Counted from the first letter of the stretch, positions 48,372 through 59,767 are shown. The stretch is DNA of 64,000 nt from Firmicutes bacterium AM55-24TS (GCA_003460745.1 QTVU01000001.1:1-64000); one strand, 5' to 3'. Numbers and translations: made by a program. The notes: a model not told the origin generated them from the sequence alone.

Positions 48372-50165
48372 TTATTCTAATGTAAATTCTTGTGTTGCTA
48401 TAACAGGCTGTAACATATCTGATAAAATAAATACTTTCGCCGACTCGGCATTATCTGTTTTGCCAACAGAAATATTTGTACTGCCCGATGTTTCAAGCGG
48501 AACACGATTAAAGCCTGTTAATAGACCGTTTTCGTCATACATAGCCGCATAAACATAACAATCTTCATATTTTTGCTCCGGCTCAACATTAAAAGTATAT
48601 GCCTCCCCAACTTTTTCTGTTTTTATCGTTGCAGTTGTCAAAGGTATATCTCTTTTATAATGAATAGTTGCATTTTTTAAATCGTCATTATAATTGCCTA
48701 TGTTAATTTCGTTCCATTGTTTTTTTGTGCCGTTGTAATATACGTCTGTTAAATCAGTACATTTTCTAAATGCACGTTCATTAATTTTTGTTACACTATT
48801 GGGAATTTCTATCCTTATTAGATTCAGACAATTTTCAAATGCATAATCGCCTATATTTTTTATACCGTTGGGAATTTTTATACTTGTTAAATTTTCGCAA
48901 TGTTCAAACGTACCAGCACCTATACTTGTTACACTATTTGGGATCTCTATACTCGTTAAATTTTCGCAGTACTCAAACGCACCAACACCTATACTTATTA
49001 CACTATCAGGAAGTTCTATACTTATTAAATTTTCGCAATGTCCAAACGCACCAGCACCTATACTTATTACACTATCAGGAAGTTCTATACTTATTAAATT
49101 TTCGCAATATCCAAACGCACCAGCACCTATACTTGTTACACTATTTGGAATCTCTATACTTGTTAGATTTTTGCAGTACTCAAACGCATAATCGCCTATA
49201 CTTGTTACACTAGTGGGGATTTTTATACTTGTTAGATTTTTACAATATCCAAATGCATCAGCACCTATACTTGTTACACTATTTGGAATCTCTATGCTTG
49301 TTAGATGTTCACAGTACTCAAACGCACCAGCACCTATACTTGTTACACCGTTTGGTACTATATATGATTTTTCAGTTTTTCCCAATGCATACTGTATCAA
49401 TATAAGTTTATCTTTGTTAAACAAGTTGCCGTCTATGGAATAATATTTTGAGTTATCTTTGTCAACATTTATGCTTGTTAGACTTTGACAATAACTTAAT
49501 GCCCTATTACCAATGCTCATTACACTATTAGGAATCTCTATGCTTGTTAGATTGTTGCAATGTTCAAACGCGCCATCGCCTATGCTTTTTACACTATTAG
49601 GAATCTCTATATTCGTTAGACTTGAGCAATCCTCAAATGCATAATCGCCTATGCTTTTTACACTATTGGGAATCTCTATACTTATTAATTTTTCACAATT
49701 CCTAAACATATAATCATCTATACTTGTTACACTGTTTGAAATTTCTACACTTGTTAGACTTGAGCAATCCTCAAACGTAGAATCACCTATACTTTTTACA
49801 CTATTAGGAATTTTTATACTTGTTAGGCTTCGGCAATAATTAAATGCTCTATTACCAATACTTGTTACACTGTTTGGAATTTCTATACTTGTCAATTTAC
49901 CACATATTTCAAATGCAGAATTACCAATACTTGTTACACCGTTTTTTATAATGACATTTTTTATTTTACTCTGACCAAAGAAGTCATTATAATAATCATA
50001 CATATCCCCCGTACCGCTGATTGTAAGTGTACCGTCCTCGCCAAGTGTCCAAGTAAGGTTTTCTCCGCAAGTACCGCTTGTTGCTACTTCAGCTGACGCT
50101 ACAAGCGGCACAAATGCACAAAGCATGGACAATGCAAGAACAATGCTTAAAAGTTTCTTTTTCAT
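48372..50165 (-). CDS. Secreted LRR_5 (BspA-like) leucine-rich repeat protein
   Basis: Start ATG 50165 with GGGAGGAAAACAACAA upstream. 597 residues with a signal peptide (about 1-24, ending LVASAE). After an entry segment (GTCGENLTWTLGEDGTLTIS) come about 17 repeats of 23 residues of the form FEYCENLTSIEIPNSVTSIG, interrupted once by a short insert (residues about 240-275). A beta-rich C-terminal domain follows (about 510-597). There is no sortase motif or SLH, so surface attachment is unclear. BspA-like repeats mediate adhesion in other bacteria. The repeats are nearly identical at DNA level (69-bp units), so copy number may vary. Confidence 0.92.
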   Translation of the reverse strand: MKKKLLSIVLALSMLCAFVPLVASAEVATSGTCGENLTWTLGEDGTLTISGTGDMYDYYNDFFGQSKIKNVIIKNGVTSIGNSAFEICGKLTSIEIPNSVTSIGNRAFNYCRSLTSIKIPNSVKSIGDSTFEDCSSLTSVEISNSVTSIDDYMFRNCEKLISIEIPNSVKSIGDYAFEDCSSLTNIEIPNSVKSIGDGAFEHCNNLTSIEIPNSVMSIGNRALSYCQSLTSINVDKDNSKYYSIDGNLFNKDKLILIQYALGKTEKSYIVPNGVTSIGAGAFEYCEHLTSIEIPNSVTSIGADAFGYCKNLTSIKIPTSVTSIGDYAFEYCKNLTSIEIPNSVTSIGAGAFGYCENLISIELPDSVISIGAGAFGHCENLISIELPDSVISIGVGAFEYCENLTSIEIPNSVTSIGAGTFEHCENLTSIKIPNGIKNIGDYAFENCLNLIRIEIPNSVTKINERAFRKCTDLTDVYYNGTKKQWNEINIGNYNDDLKNATIHYKRDIPLTTATIKTEKVGEAYTFNVEPEQKYEDCYVYAAMYDENGLLTGFNRVPLETSGSTNISVGKTDNAESAKVFILSDMLQPVIATQEFTLE

Positions 50166-50221
50166 TTGTTGTTTTCCTCCCACCAAAACAGGTTTTAAAT
50201 AGTTAAAAATGTGGTAAATAT

Positions 50222-50250
50222 ATTATACCACACATTTCTATATTTATCAA
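50222..50250 (-). promoter_or_regulatory. Promoter of the LRR_5 gene
   Basis: Minus strand TTGATA (50250-50245), 17 bp, TATAAT (50227-50222), 57 bp before the start codon. Confidence 0.8.
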
Positions 50251-50263
50251 CATATTTACTCAC

Positions 50264-50294
50264 AAAAAAGGCAAGCCACATTTGTGACTTGCCT
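50264..50294 (-). terminator. Terminator of guaB
   Basis: Minus strand AGGCAAG-t-CACA / TGTG-g-CTTGCCT followed by six Ts, directly after the guaB stop. Confidence 0.92.
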
Positions 50295-50304
50295 AAAATT
50301 CAAA

Positions 50305-51835
<1,531 letters not shown>

Positions 51836-51863
51836 GACCTTTTTTACGTCATTTTAAAGTTTA

Positions 51864-52826
51864 TTATAATTGATTAATATAGTCTGTAAGGCATATTCGC
51901 ATTGTGGCAATATCACTAATTTTGAAAACTTCGCCCTTTAATCTCGACGAACCCGCAAGTCCCTTGATATACCACGCAATATGCTTTCTCGCCTCTTTTA
52001 TTCCGCGGCTTTCGCCCTTTTCTTCAACAAGCATTTCAATATGTTCCAACGCTTGCGCAAGTCTGTCCTGAGGAGTCGGTTCAAAGTTCACTTTGCCGTT
52101 TTTCAGATATTCGTTTACCTGTCTGAATATAAACGGATTTCCCTCACAGCCTCTGCCTATCATAACCGCGTCACAACCCGTCATATCAATCATTCTTTTC
52201 GCATCCTCGGCACATTTTATATCGCCGTTGCCGATTACCGGAATTGAAACCGATTCTTTTACTTTCTTTATTATATCCCAATCCGCCGTTCCGCTGTAAA
52301 ACTCTGCCCGCGTTCTGCCGTGTATCGCAATCGCCGCCGCTCCGCCTTGTTCTATAATCTTTGCAACTTCAACTGCATTTATACTGTCATCGTCCCAACC
52401 TTTACGAATTTTTACAGTCACAGGCACAGGCGACGCGGAAGAAACTTTATGCACTATCTCGCCTATTTTTTCGGGCGTCTTAAGCAATGCACTGCCGTCA
52501 CCGTTGTTTACGATTTTCGGTGTAGGACAGCCCATATTTATATCTATTATATCAGGTTTTACCGCCATAACTTTCGGTATCACTTCCGCCATTAGATCAG
52601 CGTCAGAGCCGAATATTTGTATCGCACAAGGACGTTCTTCGTCATCTATTCGCATTAAATCGGCGGTTTTTTTATCGTTGTAGTACAGTCCTTTCGCACT
52701 CACCATTTCCGAATACACAAGTCCTGCACCGTATCTTCGGCATATTTTTCTGAAAGGTAAATCAGTTACTCCCGCCATCGGTGCAAGAAATACGTTGTTT
52801 TCTGTTTCAAAATTTCCTATTTTCAT
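51864..52826 (-). CDS. dusB: tRNA-dihydrouridine synthase DusB
   Basis: 320 residues: [60 protein letters not shown] with the catalytic Cys, [20 protein letters not shown] and [23 protein letters not shown]-dependent reduction of tRNA uridines. There is no AT-rich consensus promoter next to it that I can fix. The region upstream carries repeat elements. guaB downstream has its own promoter. Confidence 0.95.
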   Translation of the reverse strand: MKIGNFETENNVFLAPMAGVTDLPFRKICRRYGAGLVYSEMVSAKGLYYNDKKTADLMRIDDEERPCAIQIFGSDADLMAEVIPKVMAVKPDIIDINMGCPTPKIVNNGDGSALLKTPEKIGEIVHKVSSASPVPVTVKIRKGWDDDSINAVEVAKIIEQGGAAAIAIHGRTRAEFYSGTADWDIIKKVKESVSIPVIGNGDIKCAEDAKRMIDMTGCDAVMIGRGCEGNPFIFRQVNEYLKNGKVNFEPTPQDRLAQALEHIEMLVEEKGESRGIKEARKHIAWYIKGLAGSSRLKGEVFKISDIATMRICLTDYINQL

Positions 52827-52920
52827 TGTTTCGCCTTTTATTTTTCCCTTTGTTTTTGATTATATCCAAAACAGACAAGCCTGTGTTGTGTTTTTGGCTT
52901 GCCTGTTGTTGTGTTGCCAT

Positions 52921-53133
52921 CACTCCGTCACTTCGTGACACCTCTCCTCAAGGAGAGGCTTTTCGTACGGCTCCCATTGAGGGGAGCCGGCGGCATAGCC
53001 GTCTGTGGGGTGGCTTTGCCTTGCCTTTCGATTTGCTACCACTCCGTCACTTCGTGACATCTCTCCTCAAGGAGAGGCTTTCGTATGGCTCCCATTGAGG
53101 GGAGCTGGCGGCGTAGCCGTCTGTGGGGTGGCT
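52921..53133. repeat. Two copies of a ~95-bp GC-rich palindromic intergenic repeat
   Basis: Copy 1 at 52921-53015 and copy 2 at 53040-53133 are nearly identical. Each contains CCGTCACTTCGTGAC, CTCTCCTCAAGGAGAG and CTCCCATTGAGGGGAG, three hairpin-forming palindromes, and ends GTGGGGTGGCT. A diverged third copy lies at 60771-60857. The 433-bp gap 52827-53259 holds these and a second repeat type (53164-53233) but no gene. Confidence 0.9.
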
Positions 53134-53163
53134 CTTTTCTCTCTTATCTATTATCTGCTACGC

Positions 53164-53233
53164 GGGCGACCGATGATCGCCACTACATACATAAAGTTTT
53201 GCGTACGGAACGGCACCCTCGACGTCCCTTTTT
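53164..53233. repeat. Second intergenic repeat (GGGCGACCGATGATCGCC type)
   Basis: Contains GGGCGACCGATGATCGCC, then ACGGCACCCTCGACGTCCC. The same two blocks occur in inverse orientation at about 60687-60741. Confidence 0.75.
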
Positions 53234-53259
53234 CGTACCATACCCCTACGAACGTTAAA

Positions 53260-54459
53260 TTATCTTCTTTTTGAGTATTCCAATATTTTATGATTATTTG
53301 AGAAGAACTGCAAATTTGCGTCAAAATACAAATGTGAAACTTCGCCCTTATTCATTTCGCCGTTTTCGATTTTATTTGCGCAATCCCATGTTGTATCGAC
53401 AATCATCCACCTGCCGTCAACGTAAACTTCATTCCATGCGTGATTTTGTTCGTCAGTTGCAATACTTATGTCTGTCCACGCGGTATCATTACCGACACCA
53501 AGTGCGTATCCCGACACGACATTACACGGTATATCAATACTTCTGCACAGCGACGCCATAAGCGTTGCAAAACCAAGACACACTGCCTTACGGCTCTTTA
53601 CTATATCCGTTGCGTAATACGGCGGTGCCTCGTCACTTGCAAGGCTGTCAACGTCATAATACATATAAGAACATATCCAATCGTGCAACGCAAGCACTTT
53701 TTCATAGTCTGTCGTTTTATCAGCCGTAAGCTGTTCGGCGATAGAGATTATACTGTCACTGTTTGACTGTACAGACGCGGTGTATTTAAGTGCCTCCTTA
53801 ATTGATTTATCCTTTTCATACATAGCCTTATTATGTTCAAACACAGGTGACTGTTCGATAACCCAACCGCCGTTGCCGTCACGCACAAGTTTTACATAAT
53901 TATACGCCCAGCTTTCAAACTGTCCGTAAGGCTTATCACCGGTATACACGTCAACACCTATAGATGAGCCGTCCGTTTTCGGAATTGATATTGTTTTATT
54001 GAAACTATTTTCGGAATTTGCCGTAATCGAAACCTGTTCAAGCGTTTCACCGTTTTCATCGATAAATGCCACAATCAAATTTGATTTACTTCTTGAACCG
54101 ACAATTCCGAATATCTGTATTCTGTCATAATCCGCAATCATAGAAATATTTTCGTTCGGATAAAACGAAAGCATAGGACTGTTCTGTATATACGCATTGA
54201 CCGCCACATCTGACGGATCAATAGGTAAATCCTCCTGTTTTATCATTGCCATAAGCTCGGACGGTGTAGGAATATAATCCGTCACCCTCGAAAGACGTTC
54301 GGACAATGCCGAAACCGACTCCGTAACCTCCGGACAATTTTCTTTAATATACGGAACATAACTTCCGAAATTCAAGAAAAAGTCTGTCTGCGAATTAATC
54401 ACGGCTATTCCTATTGCTAATATCAAAAGTATGGCAAAAAATTTCTTTATCGTTTTCAT
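53260..54459 (-). CDS. Membrane-anchored transglutaminase-like protein
   Basis: Start ATG 54459 (MKTIKKFFAILLILAIGIAV). 399 residues with an N-terminal signal-anchor helix (about 5-23). An unrecognised beta-rich region (about 85-190) precedes a transglutaminase-like core (about 235-370). The triad is visible as Cys in SRKAVCLGFATLMASLCRSI, His in DEQNHAWNEVYVDGRWMIVD and Asp in VDTTWDC. It is related in core to the protein at 1414-3321. It is likely a cell-surface peptidase or crosslinker. The C-terminus ends shortly after the core with no anchor. Confidence 0.85.
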   Translation of the reverse strand: MKTIKKFFAILLILAIGIAVINSQTDFFLNFGSYVPYIKENCPEVTESVSALSERLSRVTDYIPTPSELMAMIKQEDLPIDPSDVAVNAYIQNSPMLSFYPNENISMIADYDRIQIFGIVGSRSKSNLIVAFIDENGETLEQVSITANSENSFNKTISIPKTDGSSIGVDVYTGDKPYGQFESWAYNYVKLVRDGNGGWVIEQSPVFEHNKAMYEKDKSIKEALKYTASVQSNSDSIISIAEQLTADKTTDYEKVLALHDWICSYMYYDVDSLASDEAPPYYATDIVKSRKAVCLGFATLMASLCRSIDIPCNVVSGYALGVGNDTAWTDISIATDEQNHAWNEVYVDGRWMIVDTTWDCANKIENGEMNKGEVSHLYFDANLQFFSNNHKILEYSKRR

Positions 54460-54491
54460 ATCATACCACCATACCAAAATCAAATTTTATA

Positions 54492-54533
54492 TAAAAAATG
54501 CTGCGACCTAAGTATATTCTTAAGCCGCAGCAT
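54492..54533 (-). terminator. Terminator of the tRNA operon
   Basis: Minus strand ATGCTGCG ... CGCAGCAT stem with an inner TTAAG/CTTA pairing, followed by a T run. It lies 10 bp after tRNA-Cys. Confidence 0.85.
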
Positions 54534-54542
54534 CTTCCTTAT

Positions 54543-54617
<75 letters not shown>

Positions 54618-54669
54618 GGATACAAATAACAAAAGACGCATATTTTTGCGTCTTTTGTCTTGTAGTAAA

Positions 54670-54744
54670 TGGAGCGGAAGACGAGATTCGAACTCGCGAC
54701 GTTCACCTTGGCAAGGTGACGCTCTACCACTGAGCCACTCCCGC
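54670..54744 (-). tRNA. tRNA-Gly (GCC)
   Basis: Acceptor GCGGGAG pairs with CTTCCGC (one G-U), encoded CCA, anticodon GCC in CACCTTGCCAAGGTG, TTCGAAT T-loop. Confidence 0.97.
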
Positions 54745-54772
54745 ATTTTTCACAATTCATAGAATTGTGAAG

Positions 54773-54848
54773 TGGTGCCTTCGGGTGGAATCGAACCGCC
54801 GACACAGGGATTTTCAGTCCCTTGCTCTACCGACTGAGCTACAAAGGC
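54773..54848 (-). tRNA. tRNA-Phe (GAA)
   Basis: Acceptor GCCTTTG / CGAAGGC, discriminator A and encoded CCA, anticodon GAA in GGGACTGAAAATCCC. Confidence 0.97.
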
Positions 54849-54851
54849 ATA

Positions 54852-54928
54852 TGGCGACCCGGATGAGGCTCGAACTCACGACCTCCAGCGTGACAGGCTG
54901 GCGTTCTAACCAACTGAACTACCGGGCC
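54852..54928 (-). tRNA. tRNA-Asp (GTC)
   Basis: Acceptor GGCCCGG / CCGGGTC, discriminator G (the Asp identity base) and encoded CCA, anticodon GTC in CAGCCTGTCACGCTG. Confidence 0.97.
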
Positions 54929-54956
54929 ATAACACTTTATTTTCATAAAGTGTATT

Positions 54957-55032
54957 TGGTGGGAGTTACAGGGCTCGAACCTGTGACATCCTGCTTGTAA
55001 GGCAGACGCTCTCCCAGCTGAGCTAAACTCCC
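54957..55032 (-). tRNA. tRNA-Val (TAC)
   Basis: Acceptor GGGAGTT / AACTCCC, discriminator A and encoded CCA, anticodon TAC in CTGCCTTACAAGCAG. First gene of the five-tRNA operon. Confidence 0.97.
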
Positions 55033-55071
55033 ATTTGCGCTGACCTGTTGTGTCGGCCAACAACATTGACT

Positions 55072-55100
55072 ATTATAGCAGACCTTTTTTACTTTGTCAA
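55072..55100 (-). promoter_or_regulatory. Consensus promoter of the tRNA operon
   Basis: Minus strand TTGACA (55100-55095), 17 bp, TATAAT (55077-55072), 40 bp before tRNA-Val. Confidence 0.92.
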
Positions 55101-55240
55101 CACTTTTTCAAAAAAAATTTTTATTTTTTTAAAAAAGATTTTTTTTGGTTATTTTTGACTGATATTTATATTTATTTTTATGTTTTTATGGTGTATAATA
55201 TTACTAATATAAAATGTATAACTTAGAGGAGGAAACACTT

Positions 55241-56296
55241 ATGAAGAAATATATAAAAAAGTTAATTTCAATTCCCCCTATATTGGCGATAAGCATTTCA
55301 TTGCTTACTGCGTGTTCTGTTCCGCAGAGCGAATCGACTCCTTCTCCTTCGGAGAAATCAGCAAATGAAACCGTCTATGCTTTTGTCGGAAAAGATATAC
55401 AAAATCCTTACAACCAAAAAGTTTTTGAGGGTTTTGAAACCGCTTGCAACGAAATCGGCATTGAGGCGGTTTACAAAGCACCGACTTCCGCAACCGCTGA
55501 CAAACAAATTGAAATTATAAATGAACTTATAGATAATAACGTGGACGGAATCGCCATTTCCGCCAACGATGCCGACGCACTTGAATCTTCACTTACCGAG
55601 GCTCTGAATTCAGGCATTGAAGTAATATCGGTTGATGCACCCGTAAATTCAATTTCACGAAAAACACATATTCAACAAGCCGATCCGGAAGTACTCGGAC
55701 GAAATTTTATAAAGAGTGCGTATGACGTTTCAAACGGTGAAGGCGGTTTTGCGATTTTAACTTCCACAGGCAGTGCACCGAATCAAAATCAATGGATACG
55801 CTATCTAAAGCTCGAAATAGAAGAAAATCCCAAAAAATACAGCAATATGCCTCTTATCGAAATAGCTTACGGCGATGATGATGCAACCAAATCTTACACG
55901 GAAACACAATATCTTTTGCAAAATGACGCTATTAAAACTATTATCGTTCCTACGACAATAGGCTTGAGTTCCGCCGCCAAAGCGCTTAAAGAATCCGGCA
56001 AGGATGTAAATCTTATAGGACTTGGTTTTCCGAGTGAATTATCCGAATACATAAAAGACGGAACGTGCGACAGATTGTACATATGGAATACGACCGATCT
56101 CGGCTACCTTACCGCCTACACGCTTAAAGCCCTTGACGAAAATGAAATAACAGGCAGCATAGGTGAAACATTTACCGCCGGTTCACTCGGCGAAAAGACA
56201 ATCACCGCTGACAAGGACAATGCAAGCGAAATAATACTCGGCGACCCGATTATGTTTGACCGCACAAACATCGACTCATTATCGGATATATATTAG
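55241..56296 (+). CDS. Sugar-binding lipoprotein (periplasmic-binding type 1 fold)
   Basis: Start ATG 55241 (MKKYIKKLISIPPILAIS) with GAGGAGGAAACACTT upstream. 351 residues. Lipobox LLTAC at about 19-23, then a Ser/Pro linker. The binding domain shows YAFVGKDIQNPYNQKVFEGF, ANDADALESSLTEALNSGIE, VISVDAPV and an LAxG-like hinge (VNLIGLGFPSELSEYIKDG). This is the RbsB/RhaS-like fold for sugars or autoinducers. No ABC permease follows. Instead the next gene is a membrane GGDEF/EAL protein, so the pair probably forms a ligand-responsive c-di-GMP module. Its hairpin terminator is weak, allowing readthrough. Confidence 0.9.
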   Translation: MKKYIKKLISIPPILAISISLLTACSVPQSESTPSPSEKSANETVYAFVGKDIQNPYNQKVFEGFETACNEIGIEAVYKAPTSATADKQIEIINELIDNNVDGIAISANDADALESSLTEALNSGIEVISVDAPVNSISRKTHIQQADPEVLGRNFIKSAYDVSNGEGGFAILTSTGSAPNQNQWIRYLKLEIEENPKKYSNMPLIEIAYGDDDATKSYTETQYLLQNDAIKTIIVPTTIGLSSAAKALKESGKDVNLIGLGFPSELSEYIKDGTCDRLYIWNTTDLGYLTAYTLKALDENEITGSIGETFTAGSLGEKTITADKDNASEIILGDPIMFDRTNIDSLSDIY

Positions 56297-56302
56297 TATA
56301 AA

Positions 56303-56352
56303 ATCTCAAAGAAACACATTTATATGCGTTTGTTTATTTGAGATTATTGCAT
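56303..56352 (+). terminator. Hairpin between binding-protein and GGDEF/EAL genes
   Basis: AATCTCAAA / TTTGAGATT with inner partial pairing and a following T tract. Possibly a partial terminator that sets the expression ratio. Confidence 0.6.
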
Positions 56353-56421
56353 TTTTTTGCCTATTATGATAATATAATTATGATTATTCATATTTTCTTT
56401 TTAGGGGAGGCATCAGAATAT

Positions 56422-58638
56422 ATGTATAAAAAAACAATATCAAAAAGTTTAGGTCTTTTAATTGCCCTGCTTATCACTATTGCTATTGTTATAATCAGCT
56501 ACGCCAGTTATATTACCTATGCCGCAAATCAGCGAACTGTTTCTACTCTTTCTGAAATTTCACACCAAAATCAGACTATTTTCAGTCTTGAACTCGGAAG
56601 AGATGCAAAAATCATAGAAAATGCGGCATCTTATATAGAAAAATTGGGTTATGCCTCTTTTGACGATATTCTTACATTTTTAAAGCATAGCCAAATCGCT
56701 AATCAACAGCATCTTTTAGGAATTGTAACACCTGACGGCAAGCTTACCGACATAAACGGAGTCGAAATCGACTTATCGCAATTTCCTAATACAAAAGAGG
56801 CTTTTAACAGCGAAGAAACTAAATTCTTTTGCGATTCATATAATGATTTTACATTTCTTGTATGCACTACGCCCATAAGAATAGACGGCGAAAATAAATT
56901 CGTAATTTTCTCTACATATCTGACTTCCCGATATGCAGATTCAATTTCAACGCCTACATTTGAAAACGAAGGATATTCTTACGTCATTGACAGTGACGGA
57001 AAAAGAATTGTCGGCTCATCTCATGACGGTTCATTCGGATTGACATTCGACAATCTGTTTGACGAAATGAGTCAAGCGTCAAGCAAAAATGACAGTGCCA
57101 TACAGCAAATGCAAGCCGATTTAAAAGAAGGTAAATCAGACGGAATAATAATGCTTAACGGCATTGAAAAATACATTTATTATACACCGCTTAATATAAA
57201 CGACTGGTACATACTTACCGTTGTGCCAAAAAACGTTGTGACAAAGTACACAACTCAAATTCTTATATGCTGTTACCTGTTCATCGTATTTTGCTCAATC
57301 GTATTTTTCTACCTATTGCATACGGCAATCAAAGCAAAAACCACCAGTCAAAAGCAGCTTGAGGAAATGGCTTACGTTGACAGTCTTACAGGCGGTATGT
57401 CATATACAAAATTTGTTTTTGAGGCTGAGAAAATACTGAAAAACAATCCTGATGAAAATTATGCTTTAATTAACCTTGATATAAACAATTTCCAATATAT
57501 CAATGACTTTTTCGGCGATGACGAAGGCGACAGAGCTTTAAAATTTTTGTGGTCTGCTATTTATAAACGACTTGAGCCAAAAGAATTGTGTTCAAGAATT
57601 TTTGACGACCACTTTGTCGCATTAATCACATACGACAATACGAAGTCGTTAGATAACGCTTGCGCAGATTTCTTTAACTCGCTTAAATTATACAGTCCGG
57701 CAGGCGGTGTATATAATATGACGGTATCTGTCGGAATTTATCTTGTGGATGACAGAGATATGAAGATAAATTCAATGCTTAATCGTGCAAGAACAACACA
57801 AAAGCATTTGAAAGGACAGTCCTCACAATCGCAATATGCAATATATTCTTCAAAGCAACGTGATGATATTATGATGCAGAAAACGATTGAAAACGGCTTT
57901 GAGGATGCTATTAAAAACAAAGAATTTAAGGTTTATTTCCAACCTAAATTCAATATTAACGCAAACAAATTCAACGGTGCAGAGGCACTTGTACGTTGGC
58001 AAAAGCCTGACGGAACAATAATTTCACCCGGTATGTTTATACCGCTGTTTGAAAAGAACGGCGATATTGTTAAGCTTGACAAATATGTACTTGAAGAAAC
58101 TTGTGCCAAAATAAGAAAATGGCTCGATTTAGGCTATGACGTTTCGCCAATATCGGTAAACGTATCACTCTTGCAGTTATTGGACGAAAACTTTGTTGAG
58201 GATCATATCAAAACAGTTGAAAAATACGGAATACCGCTAAATCTGATTGAAGTTGAATTTACCGAAAGTATTCTTGCAGAAAACGAAAGCTTACTTATTT
58301 CGCTTACAAAACAATGTAAGAAGCATGGAATTAAAGTTTTGCTTGATGACTTCGGCAGCGGATATTCTTCACTTAATATGCTTAATCTTCTGCCTTGTGA
58401 CATCGTTAAACTTGACAAACGTTTTGTCGATAAACTTGAAACAGACGATAAGTCAAAGGCTATTGTTTTGAGCGCAATATCGCTTGCACATACACTTCAA
58501 ATGTCGGTTACGGCAGAGGGTATTGAAACAAAAAGTCAATACGATTTATTAAAAGAAATGCATTGTGATACAATTCAAGGTTTCTATTGTGCAAAGCCGA
58601 TGCCTGAAAAAGAGTATGAGAACCTAATCAAAGGCTGA
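56422..58638 (+). CDS. Membrane Cache-GGDEF-EAL c-di-GMP phosphodiesterase
   Basis: Start ATG 56422 (MYKKTISKSLGLLIALLITI) with TAGGGGAGGCATCAG upstream. 738 residues. TM1 about 10-32, a Cache-like extracellular domain (about 35-270), TM2 about 275-300. The GGDEF domain (about 315-465) has FDDH in place of GGDE (LCSRIFDDHFVAL), so it cannot act as a cyclase. The EAL domain (about 490-735) keeps GAEALVRWQKPDG, NLIEVEFTESI, VLLDDFGSGYSSLNML and TIQGFYCAKPMP, so it should cleave c-di-GMP. It is probably controlled by the lipoprotein encoded upstream. Confidence 0.92.
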   Translation: MYKKTISKSLGLLIALLITIAIVIISYASYITYAANQRTVSTLSEISHQNQTIFSLELGRDAKIIENAASYIEKLGYASFDDILTFLKHSQIANQQHLLGIVTPDGKLTDINGVEIDLSQFPNTKEAFNSEETKFFCDSYNDFTFLVCTTPIRIDGENKFVIFSTYLTSRYADSISTPTFENEGYSYVIDSDGKRIVGSSHDGSFGLTFDNLFDEMSQASSKNDSAIQQMQADLKEGKSDGIIMLNGIEKYIYYTPLNINDWYILTVVPKNVVTKYTTQILICCYLFIVFCSIVFFYLLHTAIKAKTTSQKQLEEMAYVDSLTGGMSYTKFVFEAEKILKNNPDENYALINLDINNFQYINDFFGDDEGDRALKFLWSAIYKRLEPKELCSRIFDDHFVALITYDNTKSLDNACADFFNSLKLYSPAGGVYNMTVSVGIYLVDDRDMKINSMLNRARTTQKHLKGQSSQSQYAIYSSKQRDDIMMQKTIENGFEDAIKNKEFKVYFQPKFNINANKFNGAEALVRWQKPDGTIISPGMFIPLFEKNGDIVKLDKYVLEETCAKIRKWLDLGYDVSPISVNVSLLQLLDENFVEDHIKTVEKYGIPLNLIEVEFTESILAENESLLISLTKQCKKHGIKVLLDDFGSGYSSLNMLNLLPCDIVKLDKRFVDKLETDDKSKAIVLSAISLAHTLQMSVTAEGIETKSQYDLLKEMHCDTIQGFYCAKPMPEKEYENLIKG

Positions 58639-58656
58639 TAAATTACAGACATTATA

Positions 58657-58684
58657 AAAGGCTGTCGAAATTCGACAGCCTTTG
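58657..58684. terminator. Terminator between EAL and GH3 genes
   Basis: AAAGGCTGTCGAA / TTCGACAGCCTTT, a perfect inverted repeat. It works for both convergent genes. Confidence 0.88.
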
Positions 58685-58686
58685 TT

Positions 58687-59757
58687 TTATATTTGCCCTT
58701 TCATCTTAAGCACTCGCTCTACTGCACTGTTTAGTGTCTCTTCGCTGATTTCACCGCATTTAACCGCATTTAAAATCTGATTATAACCTGTTTGATAATC
58801 GGTCGTTATAAGTAAGTCGTTACCCGCATTTACCGCTTTAACGTACACATTCTCCATATCTGCAACTGCACCCATAGCAATGTCGTCTGTCATTATAACA
58901 CCGTCAAAACCGCACTCATCTCTAAGCATATTGTGAATTGTCGGCGAAAGTGACGCAGGGTTTTCACTGTCAAGTGCATTGACCGTATTATGTGCCACAA
59001 GCACACTGCTTGCACCTGCCTCAATTCCGGCTTTAAACGAAAGCAAGTCGTTTTCGCGTATGCTCTCGGCAGTTTTGTCGTCATAAACAGTGCCTTGATG
59101 ACTGTCACCGCCTACACCGCCATATCCGGGAAAATGCTTTAATACGCTCATAATCCCTGCGTTATTCATTGCCGTTACCGTCTTTGAAACGAAATCAGCC
59201 GTAACTTCCGCATTTTGTCCAAGACTTCTGTCATACATATAATCAGACGGATTTGTCGAAACGTCCGCAACGGGTGCAAGATTCATATTAACTCCCAAGC
59301 TCAAAAGGAGTTCCGATTTTTCCGTTGCATTTTCAACTACTGCGTCCATTCCGCCCTCATTGTAAATCTCTTGCGGTGACTTGAATTTTTCGGGTGCAAG
59401 ATTAGGGTTTGAACTTACTCTTACAACCGTTCCTCCCTCCTCGTCCGCACCGATTATAAGCGGTATGTCGCTTTTATCTTGATAACTCTGTATTTTTTCT
59501 TTTACTTCGTCTTTTGTAAGTCCCTCAAAGTCACGTCCGAACATCAATATTCCGCCCGGTTTTATACTCATTAAATCATCTGTTTGTTCGTCATCAACGC
59601 AACGCACAAACAGAATTTGTCCGACTTTTTCTTCAAGGCTCATTGTATCTATGAGCGTCGGCTGTTCTGTATCGGATACTTCGTTCTTCACACCGCCGCA
59701 GGACGCAAGCATTGCGCACATTGCAATACTTATAATTATAGATATTATTTTTTTCAT
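58687..59757 (-). CDS. GH3 beta-N-acetylhexosaminidase-like lipoprotein (NagZ-like)
   Basis: 356 residues. Signal peptide and lipobox MLASC (about 16-20). The GH3 barrel shows VGQILFVRCVDDEQTDDLMS, KPGGILMFGRDFEGLT, IIGADEEGGTVVRVS, VNMNLAPVADVSTNPSDYMY and VLKHFPGYGGVGGDSHQG. The last is the NagZ-type His-Asp catalytic loop. VIMTDDIAMGAVADM has the nucleophile Asp. It is likely extracellular, releasing GlcNAc from muropeptides or other glycans. It lies 10 bp after the GH43 gene on the same strand, so they may be co-transcribed. Confidence 0.92.
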   Translation of the reverse strand: MKKIISIIISIAMCAMLASCGGVKNEVSDTEQPTLIDTMSLEEKVGQILFVRCVDDEQTDDLMSIKPGGILMFGRDFEGLTKDEVKEKIQSYQDKSDIPLIIGADEEGGTVVRVSSNPNLAPEKFKSPQEIYNEGGMDAVVENATEKSELLLSLGVNMNLAPVADVSTNPSDYMYDRSLGQNAEVTADFVSKTVTAMNNAGIMSVLKHFPGYGGVGGDSHQGTVYDDKTAESIRENDLLSFKAGIEAGASSVLVAHNTVNALDSENPASLSPTIHNMLRDECGFDGVIMTDDIAMGAVADMENVYVKAVNAGNDLLITTDYQTGYNQILNAVKCGEISEETLNSAVERVLKMKGQI

Positions 59758-59767
59758 TACTTTCCCC

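Noticed and set aside
48788..49213. Plus-strand ORFs opposite the LRR gene
   Set aside because: They exist only because the 69-bp repeats lack stops in those frames. The minus strand encodes the LRR_5 protein with signal peptide.
48372..50165. CRISPR or satellite array
   Set aside because: The 69-bp periodicity encodes a 23-residue LRR_5 repeat.
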